The notes: generated by a model from the letters alone, not told the origin. 42,095 bases of DNA from Hyphomonadaceae bacterium BRH_c29 (GCA_000961695.1 LADW01000017.1:1-42095); one strand, 5' to 3'; numbered from the stretch's first letter, positions 8,179-15,837 are shown. A program made the numbers and translations.

Positions 8179-8964
8179 CTAGACCAGGCCGCGTGTCGGA
8201 ATGTGGATCACATGGCCGCAATGCTTGCAATGCACCGCGTCACGGTCATGCATCATCAGGCCACACTCCTCGCATTCATGCTCGACCTTGTCGTTCGGCT
8301 CCAGAATTGCCTTCAGCAACTGCAGGAACAGGGTGAGGCCCAGCGCCATGATGACGATCGAGATGATCCTCCCCAGTTTGCCGATCATCAGCACGTCGCC
8401 ATAGCCGGTCGTGGTCAGGCTGGTGACGGTGAAATAGAGCGCATCGAGATAGGAGTGGATGCTCGGGTTCATGCCGACCTGCGTGGCATAGACCATCGCC
8501 GCCATGATGAAGACGAACACGACCAGGTTCGTCACCTTGTCGATCACCCGCTCATGCCGCTGGAAGAAAGGCGTCAGCACTTTCATCCGCTTCACGAATG
8601 TGAAGGCGCGGATCGCCCGGACGGCGCGCAGAATTCGCAGGAACGCAAAGTTCGAAACCAGAAGCGGCGCGAACATGGTCACCACCACGACGAGGTCTGC
8701 AATATTCAGCGGCCGGAACACGAAGTTGAAGCGGTGGCGGGCAATGTACAAGCGGGCGAGATAGTCGAACGCAATCACCGCGCCGATCAGATAGTCGATC
8801 CAGACATGAGTGTGTCCGCGCAATTCGAACGGCGCCCACAGGAAATAGGCGATGGTCACGAAGTCGAAGACCAGCATGATCCATCGGAAGATGAAGGGCC
8901 ACTTTCCGTGACCTTCATACAGCCAGAACAGGGCCCGGTTCAGCCCCTTGCGTTCGTGTTTCAT
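8179..8964 (-). CDS. Voltage-gated-type potassium channel with C-terminal zinc ribbon
   Basis: Six membrane segments and a pore loop carry the selectivity filter TTTGYGD (about 184-190), diagnostic for K+ selectivity. The S4-like helix has regularly spaced arginines (FLRILRAVRAIRAF), so voltage sensing is plausible. The cytoplasmic tail holds two CxxC pairs (C231/C234 and C246/C249) with intervening histidines, which looks like a zinc ribbon. No RCK/TrkA-N domain is present. The ATG at 8964 shares one base with the upstream HD-hydrolase stop (TGATG), so translation is coupled. A GTG one codon earlier is an alternative start. The protein acts in the inner membrane. Confidence 0.88.
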   Translation of the reverse strand: MKHERKGLNRALFWLYEGHGKWPFIFRWIMLVFDFVTIAYFLWAPFELRGHTHVWIDYLIGAVIAFDYLARLYIARHRFNFVFRPLNIADLVVVVTMFAPLLVSNFAFLRILRAVRAIRAFTFVKRMKVLTPFFQRHERVIDKVTNLVVFVFIMAAMVYATQVGMNPSIHSYLDALYFTVTSLTTTGYGDVLMIGKLGRIISIVIMALGLTLFLQLLKAILEPNDKVEHECEECGLMMHDRDAVHCKHCGHVIHIPTRGLV

Positions 8965-9551
8965 CACCCCTGCTCCAACGCGCGGATCGCACGCGTCAGG
9001 TTCGCGCGCGCCGCTGCGTCCCAGTCTGCATGGGCGATGTCGGTGAAGTAAAGGCGATCCCGGTCCAGGAAGCCTTTCAGGATGGCGCTGCGCCCGGCCC
9101 GGTAGGCGTCTTCAGGGACGAAGGCGTACTCGGCGCGGATCGCCTGCTCGTAGCGGTCGTAGACCTCTTCAGGCGCGCCAAGGATGGACAGGTCCAGATC
9201 GAGGAACAGGGCGAGGTCTTCTGCGTCGGCAGTCGGCAGGTCGTCCGGAATCGTATGCGTGGCGGTCGCACGAATGAGGCGGGCAGCGAAGGTCACATCA
9301 TGAGGGGAAAGAAGACCGGCGGCTTCCTTTTCGAGAAGCCGCGCGCTTTGTTCTTCATTGTCGCTGGCTTGCGGATCATAGATCGCATCGTGCCAGTAGA
9401 GCGCCCAGAGCACGGGGCCAGGCCGCTGGAAATAGCGCACCCATTTGCGGTAGTGCGCCAGCAGCGCCTCAACGTGCGCCCATGTATGATAGTGACGCTG
9501 CGGCTCGGCGTAGCGTTCCATCAGGCGACTCATGAGGTGCGACGGGATCAT
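8964..9551 (-). CDS. HD-superfamily metal-dependent phosphohydrolase (COG4339-like)
   Basis: This 195-residue protein shows the histidine-rich 'RHYHTWAHV' segment near residues 19-27 and the HD pair at H54-D55 (YWHDAIYD), both typical of predicted metal-dependent hydrolases of the COG4339 type. The substrate is unknown. It overlaps the TetR-family gene by 4 bp (ATGA at 9548-9551) and its stop touches the channel start. The three therefore form one translationally coupled unit. The family assignment is from motif reading; the specific reaction cannot be given. Confidence 0.8.
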   Translation of the reverse strand: MIPSHLMSRLMERYAEPQRHYHTWAHVEALLAHYRKWVRYFQRPGPVLWALYWHDAIYDPQASDNEEQSARLLEKEAAGLLSPHDVTFAARLIRATATHTIPDDLPTADAEDLALFLDLDLSILGAPEEVYDRYEQAIRAEYAFVPEDAYRAGRSAILKGFLDRDRLYFTDIAHADWDAAARANLTRAIRALEQG

Positions 9552-10105
9552 GCGTGTCCTGCTCCTAGTCCTAGCGAGAGCGTTGCAATCAACAGGTCCA
9601 CTTCCGCCTCCGCCTCCGCGCGGGTCTTCGCGGCTTCGAGAATACCATTGACCGCATTCACCAGCATACTGGCAATGACCCCAGCCTGTTTCTGCCTGAT
9701 GCCGCCGGAAACGAGAATATCTGTCAGCAGCGCCGTGAACCTGTCATTCGCGGACAGGACGCGGCCACCGCACATCCGGTTCTTTTCATCGATTAGCTCC
9801 CGCCCGAATGCCCCATCATGCAACAGGTCGTAAACCCAGTCGCACCGCGCATGCATCACTCCACGCAGCCGCACATCCCAAGCCTCCGGCGCGGCGGCTG
9901 CTTTCAAAACAGCCCCGGTCGCCCGGCTGTTGATCCGCTCGCTGAGGGCGCGGAAGACGGCTTCCTTGGTGTCGAAGTGATTGTACAGCGCCGTGCGTGA
10001 TACGCCCGCCGCCTTTGCAATGTCGGACATCGACGTCTTCGCAAAGCCGTGCGTGCGGAACTGCGCCAATGCGCCATCCAGCAACTGATCAGGAGTTTGT
10101 GTCAT
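9548..10105 (-). CDS. TetR/AcrR-family transcriptional regulator
   Basis: The 185-residue product has the N-terminal TetR helix-turn-helix: 'GFAKTSMSDIAKAAGVSRTALYNHFDTKEAVF' spans about residues 20-50, with the recognition helix at 'VSRTALYNHF'. The C-terminal ligand domain is unlike its neighbours and gives no ligand prediction. It is the first gene of a minus-strand run continuing into the HD hydrolase, the potassium channel and probably feruloyl-CoA synthase. A divergent SRPBCC gene starts 41 bp away. A palindrome in the short gap (10113-10138) is a likely autoregulatory operator. Confidence 0.92.
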   Translation of the reverse strand: MTQTPDQLLDGALAQFRTHGFAKTSMSDIAKAAGVSRTALYNHFDTKEAVFRALSERINSRATGAVLKAAAAPEAWDVRLRGVMHARCDWVYDLLHDGAFGRELIDEKNRMCGGRVLSANDRFTALLTDILVSGGIRQKQAGVIASMLVNAVNGILEAAKTRAEAEAEVDLLIATLSLGLGAGHA

Positions 10106-10112
10106 AATTAAC

Positions 10113-10138
10113 TTTACAAAAAGAATCCATTATGTAAA
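10113..10138. promoter_or_regulatory. Candidate TetR operator, TTTACA-N14-TGTAAA
   Basis: A perfect 6-bp inverted repeat, TTTACA (10113-10118) and TGTAAA (10133-10138), sits in the 41-bp gap between the divergent tetR-type gene and the SRPBCC gene. The half-site centres are 20 bp apart, about two helical turns. The region is much more AT-rich than its surroundings. Position and symmetry fit an operator repressing both directions. Binding by this TetR protein is inferred. Confidence 0.55.
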
Positions 10139-10146
10139 CTTTGTTT

Positions 10147-10620
10147 ATGCGAAACATTACACCTCTACGCCTGACATATTTGACGGGACACACTCACCAG
10201 CCAATTGAAGCGGTGTTTGCCTTCCTTTCCAACCACGAGAACTACCAGAACTGGTATCCGGGCGTCGACTCAGTGACGTCTCTGGATGAAGCGGCCCATG
10301 GCAGCGTCGGCAAAGCCTATCTCGAAACACTGAAAATGCCGGGCGGACGCCTTCAGGATATCCGTATCGTCACCGTTTTCAGCGAGCCGCCGCATCGCTT
10401 CATGACGCAAGGTGATTTCGCCCCGCTTCTGCCGCAGATGACGTTTGAACTGAAACCAGCCAGCGACGGAGGGACAGACATGACGTGGATGTTCCATACC
10501 CGACATACGTCGCTTGTTCGGCGAATGGTCGCCCGGCTGGTCTTTGGCCCGATCCTGCGGCGGCAGGCAATTCAAGCCATGACCAACCTGACAGGCCTGC
10601 TCGACCGGCAACCGGGCTAG
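10147..10620 (+). CDS. SRPBCC-family protein (START/polyketide cyclase-like)
   Basis: The protein of about 157 residues has the helix-grip pattern of SRPBCC proteins. It opens with 'HQPIEAVFAFLSNHENYQNWYPGV' near the N-terminus, then alternating beta strands with 'PPHRFMTQGDF', 'MTFELKPASDGGTDMTWMFH', and a long C-terminal helix. Such proteins bind hydrophobic ligands and some are cyclases or dehydratases. No catalytic residue can be assigned here. The start is taken as the ATG at 10147; an in-frame TTG at 10141 would add two residues, and neither has a clear SD. It is divergent from the TetR gene and shares the putative operator. It ends in a 4-bp tail-to-tail overlap (CTAG) with the amidohydrolase. 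Confidence 0.8.
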   Translation: MRNITPLRLTYLTGHTHQPIEAVFAFLSNHENYQNWYPGVDSVTSLDEAAHGSVGKAYLETLKMPGGRLQDIRIVTVFSEPPHRFMTQGDFAPLLPQMTFELKPASDGGTDMTWMFHTRHTSLVRRMVARLVFGPILRRQAIQAMTNLTGLLDRQPG

Positions 10621-11960
10621 GCCTCCACAGGCTCCAGCGTTTCGTTGAAGCGGACGGGCTTGCCGCCGCCTTTTTTCACGATCGCGCCGTCACGCATGAC
10701 GAAGTCGCCGCGGATGATGGTGGCGACCGGCCAGCCGGTGGCTTCGAAGCCGTCAAACGGGGTCCAGCCGCATTTCGACTTCGACCATTCGCTCGTGATC
10801 GTTTCCTTGCGCTTCAGGTCAACCACGGTGAAGTCGGCGTGATAGCCTTCGGCGATGCGGCCCTTGTCGGCCAGGCCGAAGACGCGCTGCGGCCCGGCGC
10901 TGGTGAGTTCGACAAAGCGCTGCAGGCTCAGCTTGCCATTGTTCACATGGGTCAGCATGACCGGCACCATGGTCTGCACGCCCGGCATGCCGGACGGGCT
11001 GGCGGGATACGGCCGGGCCTTTTCTTCTTTCGTGTGCGGCGCATGGTCTGAGCCCATGACGTCCACGATGCCGGCATTCACCGCGCGCCAGATGGCGTCG
11101 ACATGGCGCTGCTCGCGGATCGGCGGGTTCATCTGGGCATAGCCCTTCAGGCGCTCATAGGCTTCCGGTGCCACAAGCGTCAGGTGCTGTGGCAGGCACT
11201 CGACGCTGGCGACGTCCTTGGCATCGCGCAGCATTTCCATCTCTTCCGCCGTGGTAACGTGGAGGACGTGAATGCGCTTGCCGACCTTGCGGGCCAGACG
11301 CAGCAGGCGGCGCGTGGAAGAGATGGCGGCTTCGGCATCGCGCACCACCGGGTGGCTGGTCCAGTCGCCGGTCATAGCAAGGCTGCGGCGTTCCTGAAGG
11401 CGGTATTCGTCTTCGGAGTGGAAGGCCGCCCGGCGCTTGATGGCGCGCAGCACGGCTTCGACGCCTTCATCGTCTGCGATCAGAAGGTCGCCCGTGGAGG
11501 CGCCCATGAAGACTTTCACGCCGCAACAGCCGAGCATCCGCTCCATTTCGGGCAGGAGGTCGACATTGTCGTGCGTGGCGCCGGCATAGAAGGCGTGGTC
11601 GACATCCATGCGGCCCCTGGCACGGTTCAGCTTGTCCTGCAGCATCGCGGGCGTTGTGGTGGGTGGGTTGGTGTTCGGCATCTCGAACACGGCGACGACG
11701 CCGCCGAGGGCGGCTGAGCGCGCCTCGGTTTCGAGGTCTGCCTTGTATTCCATGCCCGGCTCACGGAAGTGCACCTGGCTGTCGATGACGCCCGGCAGGA
11801 TGTGCAGGCCGGTGGCGCCGTAAATCTCGCCCGCCGAAGCATCGGACAGGTCGCCGATGCGGGCGATGCGCTCGCCGCGAATGCCAATATCAGCCTGCAT
11901 CTCGCCACCGGGAGTGACGATCGTGCCGCCGCGAAGGATCAGGTCATATGTCTCGCTCAT
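10617..11960 (-). CDS. Dihydroorotase-like amidohydrolase (class I, Gln-variant metal motif)
   Basis: The 447-residue cyclic amidohydrolase resembles class I dihydroorotases (N-carbamoyl-aspartate to dihydroorotate, de novo pyrimidine synthesis). It has 'GVIDSQVHFREPG' (58-69), 'VFEMPNTNP', 'GVKVFMGAS' with the likely carboxylated Lys, 'HVLHVTTAEE' and 'GSDHAPHT' with the catalytic Asp. The canonical HxH of the first metal motif is QxH (Q62, H64). I recall this as a feature of an alphaproteobacterial dihydroorotase-annotated subgroup, so it may be normal here, but it leaves activity open. No pyrB is adjacent. The ATG at 11960 is preceded by AGGG. Allantoinase or hydantoinase activity is an alternative. 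Confidence 0.85.
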   Translation of the reverse strand: MSETYDLILRGGTIVTPGGEMQADIGIRGERIARIGDLSDASAGEIYGATGLHILPGVIDSQVHFREPGMEYKADLETEARSAALGGVVAVFEMPNTNPPTTTPAMLQDKLNRARGRMDVDHAFYAGATHDNVDLLPEMERMLGCCGVKVFMGASTGDLLIADDEGVEAVLRAIKRRAAFHSEDEYRLQERRSLAMTGDWTSHPVVRDAEAAISSTRRLLRLARKVGKRIHVLHVTTAEEMEMLRDAKDVASVECLPQHLTLVAPEAYERLKGYAQMNPPIREQRHVDAIWRAVNAGIVDVMGSDHAPHTKEEKARPYPASPSGMPGVQTMVPVMLTHVNNGKLSLQRFVELTSAGPQRVFGLADKGRIAEGYHADFTVVDLKRKETITSEWSKSKCGWTPFDGFEATGWPVATIIRGDFVMRDGAIVKKGGGKPVRFNETLEPVEA

Positions 11961-12006
11961 AGGCCCTATATGCGCTCACCCGCCGCCTATGTCACCCATG
12001 CCGCAT

Positions 12007-12032
12007 GCGTCATGCCTGACGTTGCGTGACGC
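12007..12032. promoter_or_regulatory. Inverted repeat GCGTCA-N14-TGACGC in a divergent gap
   Basis: A perfect 6-bp inverted repeat (12007-12012 with 12027-12032), with a third TGACG copy between the arms, lies in the 142-bp gap between the divergent amidohydrolase gene and the carboxymuconolactone-decarboxylase-like gene. It could be an operator. No regulator gene is adjacent, so this is only a candidate. Confidence 0.3.
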
Positions 12033-12102
12033 TTGGCCACCTCCGGCTTTACGCGTACGTTACCCCCGGATCGCGGGACACATCGCGGCAGGAGGAAATG
12101 TA

Positions 12103-12756
12103 ATGCCAAGGCTGAAAGAAGCCGGGCGTGACGCGGGGAATGCCTACGCCAACAGGATCTTCGACCTCCTGTTCGGTGACCGGGACCCGCTGACAGAGCC
12201 TGGCACCGCGACCGGCACGCCGGGAAACTGGTGGACCGTGTTCAACATCGTCCCCGACGCGTTCAGACATACGACCGAGGGCTTCCAGTTCTATCGCTCG
12301 CCCGAGCGCAAGCTGAGCGCGAAACTGCGCGAGTTTGGCCAGATCCGTGCCGGGTATGCCGTTGGCAGCCAGTTCGTGTTTTCCCAGCACTGCAAAGCGG
12401 CGCGCGACGCCGGCTTCACCGAGGCGCAGATCGAGGCCATTCCGCACTGGCAGGTGGCCGATTGCTATAGCGAGCTGGAGCGGGCCCTGCTGGCCTATAC
12501 AGACGCGCTGGTGCTGGAGCGGGGACGCGTGCCGGACGGCGTGTTCGAAGCGATGAAGCGCCACCTCAGCGACGAGGAAATCCTCGAATTCACCTACATC
12601 ACCTGCACCTACATGATGCACGCCGTGATGAGCCGGGCCCTGCGCCTCGAATATGACGATGTCGATGAGCGCGTGGTCGAAATCCCGGCCCCCGACGTCA
12701 GCAATGGCGGCGACAGCGCCGATGTCATGAACATGGTGGACCGTAAGGAGGACTGA
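12103..12756 (+). CDS. Carboxymuconolactone decarboxylase (CMD)/AhpD-like protein
   Basis: The ATG at 12103 follows a strong AGGAGG site and gives 217 residues. The helical core 'FGQIRAGYAVGSQFVFSQHCKAARDAGFTEAQIEAI' (about 80-115) matches the carboxymuconolactone decarboxylase/AhpD fold, in which a Cys/His region does the chemistry. Here a 'QHCKAA' replaces a canonical CxxC, so alkylhydroperoxidase thiol chemistry is unlikely. The rest, with 'TYITCTYMMHAVMSRALRLEYDD', is the second helical half. The stop is 2 bp before the VOC gene, whose ribosome site lies inside this gene's end, so the two form an operon. Long frames starting further upstream are not supported. Confidence 0.85.
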   Translation: MPRLKEAGRDAGNAYANRIFDLLFGDRDPLTEPGTATGTPGNWWTVFNIVPDAFRHTTEGFQFYRSPERKLSAKLREFGQIRAGYAVGSQFVFSQHCKAARDAGFTEAQIEAIPHWQVADCYSELERALLAYTDALVLERGRVPDGVFEAMKRHLSDEEILEFTYITCTYMMHAVMSRALRLEYDDVDERVVEIPAPDVSNGGDSADVMNMVDRKED

Positions 12757-12758
12757 AC

Positions 12759-13298
12759 ATGGCCTATCACCATCTCGCTCTCGCCGCGAAAGACATGAAG
12801 GCGACGCACGATTTCTACGAACGGATCATGGGCTTCGAGCTTGTGAAGGTCGAAGTTGCGCCCATTCCCGGCGGCGGCTGGGGCAAGCATTTCTTCTATC
12901 GGATGGACGGCGACGACAGCCGCTTCATCGCCTTCTGGGAGCTGCACGAGACGGCAGGTCAGGACGGCTACAAATACGACCTGAACGAAGCAGGCGGCCT
13001 GCCGCCGGGCACCAACCACTATTCCTTCACCGTCGACACGGTGGAAGAACTGGCCGCCTGGAAGGACCGCTGGAACGCGGCCGGGTTGGATGTGCTGGAG
13101 ATCGACCATAACTGGTGCCACTCGGTCTACACGCGGGATCCGAACGGCAACATGGTCGAGTTCTGCGCCACCACGGGCAGTTTCACCCCGGCGGACCGGG
13201 CGCGCGCGCTGGCCGCCCTCGACGAGACCGAGTTCAAGCCGTCCCCGCCACCGGCAAAGTTCCAGCCCTGGCCTGCCCCGGCCAAAGCCGACGCCTGA
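12759..13298 (+). CDS. VOC-family (glyoxalase/extradiol dioxygenase fold) protein
   Basis: This 179-residue protein contains the paired beta-alpha-beta-beta-beta modules of the vicinal oxygen chelate superfamily. Candidate metal ligands are H4/H5 in 'MAYHHLAL', the Glu in 'FWELHE', the His in 'TNHYSFTV' and the Glu in 'NGNMVEFC'. The last motif, with the preceding 'DPNGN', is the common VOC C-terminal signature. The C-terminus is a Pro/Ala-rich tail. A strong AAGGAGG precedes the ATG at 12759. Coupling to the CMD-like gene suggests a joint role in ring-derived or aldehyde intermediate metabolism, but the substrate is unknown. Confidence 0.87.
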   Translation: MAYHHLALAAKDMKATHDFYERIMGFELVKVEVAPIPGGGWGKHFFYRMDGDDSRFIAFWELHETAGQDGYKYDLNEAGGLPPGTNHYSFTVDTVEELAAWKDRWNAAGLDVLEIDHNWCHSVYTRDPNGNMVEFCATTGSFTPADRARALAALDETEFKPSPPPAKFQPWPAPAKADA

Positions 13299-13381
13299 GC
13301 CTCACGCGCCTCGCAGGGGGATGTTAGGGTTTTTCGCCTAATCTGCCCGGATCTGCAGCCAGCACGAGTGCGCGCGTGACC

Positions 13382-13801
13382 ATGACGATCCAAGGCGAGG
13401 CGATCAAACGGCTCCGGGAAAGCCCAGGCGCCCGCTATTTCGCGGCCAGTCTGGCGGCGCTCGGCATCGACTATGTCCTGACGCTGGCGCTGTTCCACTT
13501 CGCCGGTCTGGACCTCTCCGTCGCGGCGGCCATTGCCTTCTTCACGGTCGGCGCCCTCTTTTACCTCGTTCATGAGTTCTGGACTTTCCGGGAGGACGGC
13601 TCGCGCTTTTCGGCAAAGCGCATGGCCGCGAACATGGGCGTCCTCTGCGTCGCGGGCGCTGTACGCGTTGCGATCATTGCGGCGCTGGAACTGGCGCGCA
13701 GCCCTGAGGGCCTGTGGGTGAGCGTCTATTTTGCGGCGGGTGTGGCAGGCTCATTCAGCACCAACTACGTGCTCAATCGCTATTTCGTGTTCCGTCGCTG
13801 A
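13382..13801 (+). CDS. GtrA-family membrane protein
   Basis: GtrA proteins are small four-helix membrane proteins, often linked to translocation of lipid-linked sugars. This protein of about 139 residues has four hydrophobic segments and the family features 'RYFAASLAALGIDYVL' at the start, 'VGALFYLVHEFWTFRED' after helix 2, and the terminal 'STNYVLNRYFVFRR', which is very characteristic. The ATG at 13382 is used; an in-frame GTG at 13376 would add two residues. No glycosyltransferase gene is next to it, which is unusual for the family, so its lipid-sugar partner is not visible here. Confidence 0.88.
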   Translation: MTIQGEAIKRLRESPGARYFAASLAALGIDYVLTLALFHFAGLDLSVAAAIAFFTVGALFYLVHEFWTFREDGSRFSAKRMAANMGVLCVAGAVRVAIIAALELARSPEGLWVSVYFAAGVAGSFSTNYVLNRYFVFRR

Positions 13802-13887
13802 CAAGAGGTGTCAGCAGGGCTGCTTGACCCTGTGGCGGCCCCGTCCCACAAGTCGGCCTCTCCCACCGGATATGAGGCCTCCCACCC

Positions 13888-14433
13888 ATGAAACATGCCA
13901 TGACACGCCCCGCCTACCAGACCCTGCTGCGTCCCGCGCTGATCGGTCTTGCCGGCGTCGCCGCGCTGACGGCTTCGTCCCATATTTCCGTGCCGATGTA
14001 CCCCGTGCCGATGACGATGCAGACCCTGGTCGTGCTGATGATCGGGGCCTTGATGGGCCCGCGGGCCGGAGCGATGACCGTGCTCGCCTGGCTCGCTTTG
14101 TCGCTGACGGGCGCGCCGGTTCTGGCAGGCGGAAAGCCGGGCCTTGTGGCCCTGGCCGGGCCGACGGCGGGCTATCTGATCAGCTTCCCGCTTGTGGCGT
14201 TCGCCGCAGGCTTCCTGCCAAAGGGTGACCGTCTGGCCAGCCATGGCGGGCGTCTCGCCGGCTTCCTCGGCCTGCATGCGGTGATCCTGTTTGCCGGCTG
14301 GAGCTGGCTGACGGCACTGATCGGACCGGAGGCTGCGTTCGCCACAGGCGTTGCGCCCTTCGCGATTGGCGCCCTGATCAAGAGCGGCCTCGCGGCAGCC
14401 CTGATCGCTGCGTTCCCGCGCAAGGCGGGCTGA
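13888..14433 (+). CDS. bioY: Biotin transporter BioY (ECF S component)
   Basis: BioY is the substrate-binding membrane component for biotin uptake. The 181-residue protein has about six membrane helices and the BioY motif 'ISVPMYPVPMTMQTLVVLMIGALMGPRAG' (residues about 33-62), then 'GPTAGYLISFPLVAF' and a C-terminal 'PFAIGALIKSGLAAAL'. No energising EcfA/EcfT genes (bioM/bioN) are present in the window. Solitary BioY proteins are known, and they work alone or with shared ECF modules. The ATG at 13888 is used; another at 13900 is possible. YgfZ follows after 18 bp, so cotranscription is likely. Confidence 0.95.
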   Translation: MKHAMTRPAYQTLLRPALIGLAGVAALTASSHISVPMYPVPMTMQTLVVLMIGALMGPRAGAMTVLAWLALSLTGAPVLAGGKPGLVALAGPTAGYLISFPLVAFAAGFLPKGDRLASHGGRLAGFLGLHAVILFAGWSWLTALIGPEAAFATGVAPFAIGALIKSGLAAALIAAFPRKAG

Positions 14434-14451
14434 GGCAACGGAGCCATCGCC

Positions 14452-15264
14452 ATGCGCTTTCCCCGCCGCACTCTCATTCGCCTCGCCGGACCAGACGCAA
14501 TCGCCCTGCTGGAGCGGACGGTCACAAACTCGGTCACGGACTGGGCCGAGGGCGCGATGCGCTACGGCGCGCTGCTGACGCCGCAGGGAAAAGTGATCGC
14601 AGACTATCTGGCGCAGCGGACCGAAGACGGCGTACTTCTGGACGTGCATGAGGATGCCGCCGAGGACCTGATGAAGCGTCTGAAGATGTTCCGGCTGCGC
14701 GCAGCGGTGGACATAAGCGTGGACGATATGCGTGCAGCCGTGATCCTGGGTGACGGCCACGGTGATCCCCGCAGCACCGACCTGCCCGGGCGCGCCTATG
14801 TTCCCGTGACCGAAGCGGGCGAGCCCCTGGCCGAGGCCGAATGGTGCGCCAGACGGATCGCCGCGGGCGTGCCCGAATGGGGCGCCGACTATCGCGCGGC
14901 GGAGGTATTCCCGACCGACATCAACATGGATCAGATGGGCGGCGTGGATTACAAGAAGGGTTGTTTCGTCGGGCAGGAAGTCGCCAGCCGGATGAAACGG
15001 CGCGGCAAGATCCGCAAGCGCACGCTGACGGTGCACGGCGAGGCCCTGGAGGCTGGCGCCGACATTTTCGCGGCGGCCCCGGTTGGCACGATTACCAGCG
15101 TGGAAGGCCAGGCCGGGCTCGCGCTGGTCCGCACGGACCGGCTGCAGGCGGCGCTGGACCAGTCCCGCCCCCTGACCTGTAACGACCAGCCCGTCCATTT
15201 CGACCTGCCCGGCTGGGCCGACGCCGAAATGCGGGCCCTTGCTGAGGAGGCCTCCGGTGAGTGA
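14452..15264 (+). CDS. ygfZ: Folate-binding YgfZ family protein
   Basis: YgfZ/Iba57-type proteins are GcvT-like folate-binding factors that assist Fe-S cluster enzymes. The 270-residue product has the GcvT-like fold and the family signature 'KGCFVGQE' at 169-176, including the conserved Cys, followed by 'RMKRRGKIRKR'. A CGGAG ribosome site precedes the ATG at 14452. Its last 8 bases overlap the start of tag (GTGAGTGA), so translation is coupled. The YgfZ-Tag pairing is seen in other alphaproteobacteria as far as I recall. Confidence 0.93.
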   Translation: MRFPRRTLIRLAGPDAIALLERTVTNSVTDWAEGAMRYGALLTPQGKVIADYLAQRTEDGVLLDVHEDAAEDLMKRLKMFRLRAAVDISVDDMRAAVILGDGHGDPRSTDLPGRAYVPVTEAGEPLAEAEWCARRIAAGVPEWGADYRAAEVFPTDINMDQMGGVDYKKGCFVGQEVASRMKRRGKIRKRTLTVHGEALEAGADIFAAAPVGTITSVEGQAGLALVRTDRLQAALDQSRPLTCNDQPVHFDLPGWADAEMRALAEEASGE

Positions 15265-15835
15265 CACATTTCCCTGCGCCTGGGCGCCGCTGACGGATCA
15301 GGTCTACCGCGACTATCACGACCAGGAATGGGGCGTGCCGGAGCGCGATGGCAGGGCCTTGTGGGAAAAGCTGCAGCTGGATGGCATGCAGGCCGGCCTC
15401 TCCTGGATCACGATCCTGCGCAAACGCGACTCGATCCGCGAGGAGTTCGACGCGTTCGACGTGGAGAAGCTCGCCCGCTGGACGCCGAAGCGCGTGGAGA
15501 AGGCGCTGAAGAATCCCGGCATCATCCGCAGCCCCAAGAAGATCGAAGCCCTGATCGGCAATGCGCAGGCCTACCTCGCCATGGCCGAGGCCGGTGAAGA
15601 CTTCTCCGCCTATTGCTGGGACTTTGTCGGCGGCAAGCCGATTGTGAACACATGGAAGCACTTCCGGCAGGCACCGACCTCGACAGACTGGTCGGCGGCA
15701 ATGTCGAAAGACCTGAAGAAGCGCGGCTTCAAATTCGTCGGCCCCACCATCGTCTATGCCTGGGCGCAGGCGGTTGGTATGGTGAATGACCATGACGTAA
15801 CTTGCCCGCGTCACCATGAAGTGCAGGAGATGTAG
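15257..15835 (+). CDS. tag: DNA-3-methyladenine glycosylase I
   Basis: Tag excises N3-methyladenine from alkylated DNA. The GTG start at 15257, with a GAGGAGG site inside the upstream gene, gives 192 residues, close to the 187 of E. coli Tag. The zinc-snap ligands are visible as C7, H21, H179 and C183, matching Cys4, His17, His175 and Cys179 of the E. coli enzyme in order and spacing. The substrate pocket segment reads 'LQLDGMQAGLSWITIL', with D42 at the position of E. coli Glu38, a conservative change. The gene overlaps ygfZ by 8 bp. An in-frame TTG at 15239 would give a non-family N-terminus and is rejected. Confidence 0.95.
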   Translation: MSDTFPCAWAPLTDQVYRDYHDQEWGVPERDGRALWEKLQLDGMQAGLSWITILRKRDSIREEFDAFDVEKLARWTPKRVEKALKNPGIIRSPKKIEALIGNAQAYLAMAEAGEDFSAYCWDFVGGKPIVNTWKHFRQAPTSTDWSAAMSKDLKKRGFKFVGPTIVYAWAQAVGMVNDHDVTCPRHHEVQEM

Positions 15836-15837
15836 CC

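Noticed and set aside
13780..15267. 495-codon minus-strand frame opposite bioY and ygfZ
   Set aside because: Shadow frame with low-complexity Arg/Gly/His composition; both plus-strand genes have diagnostic motifs.
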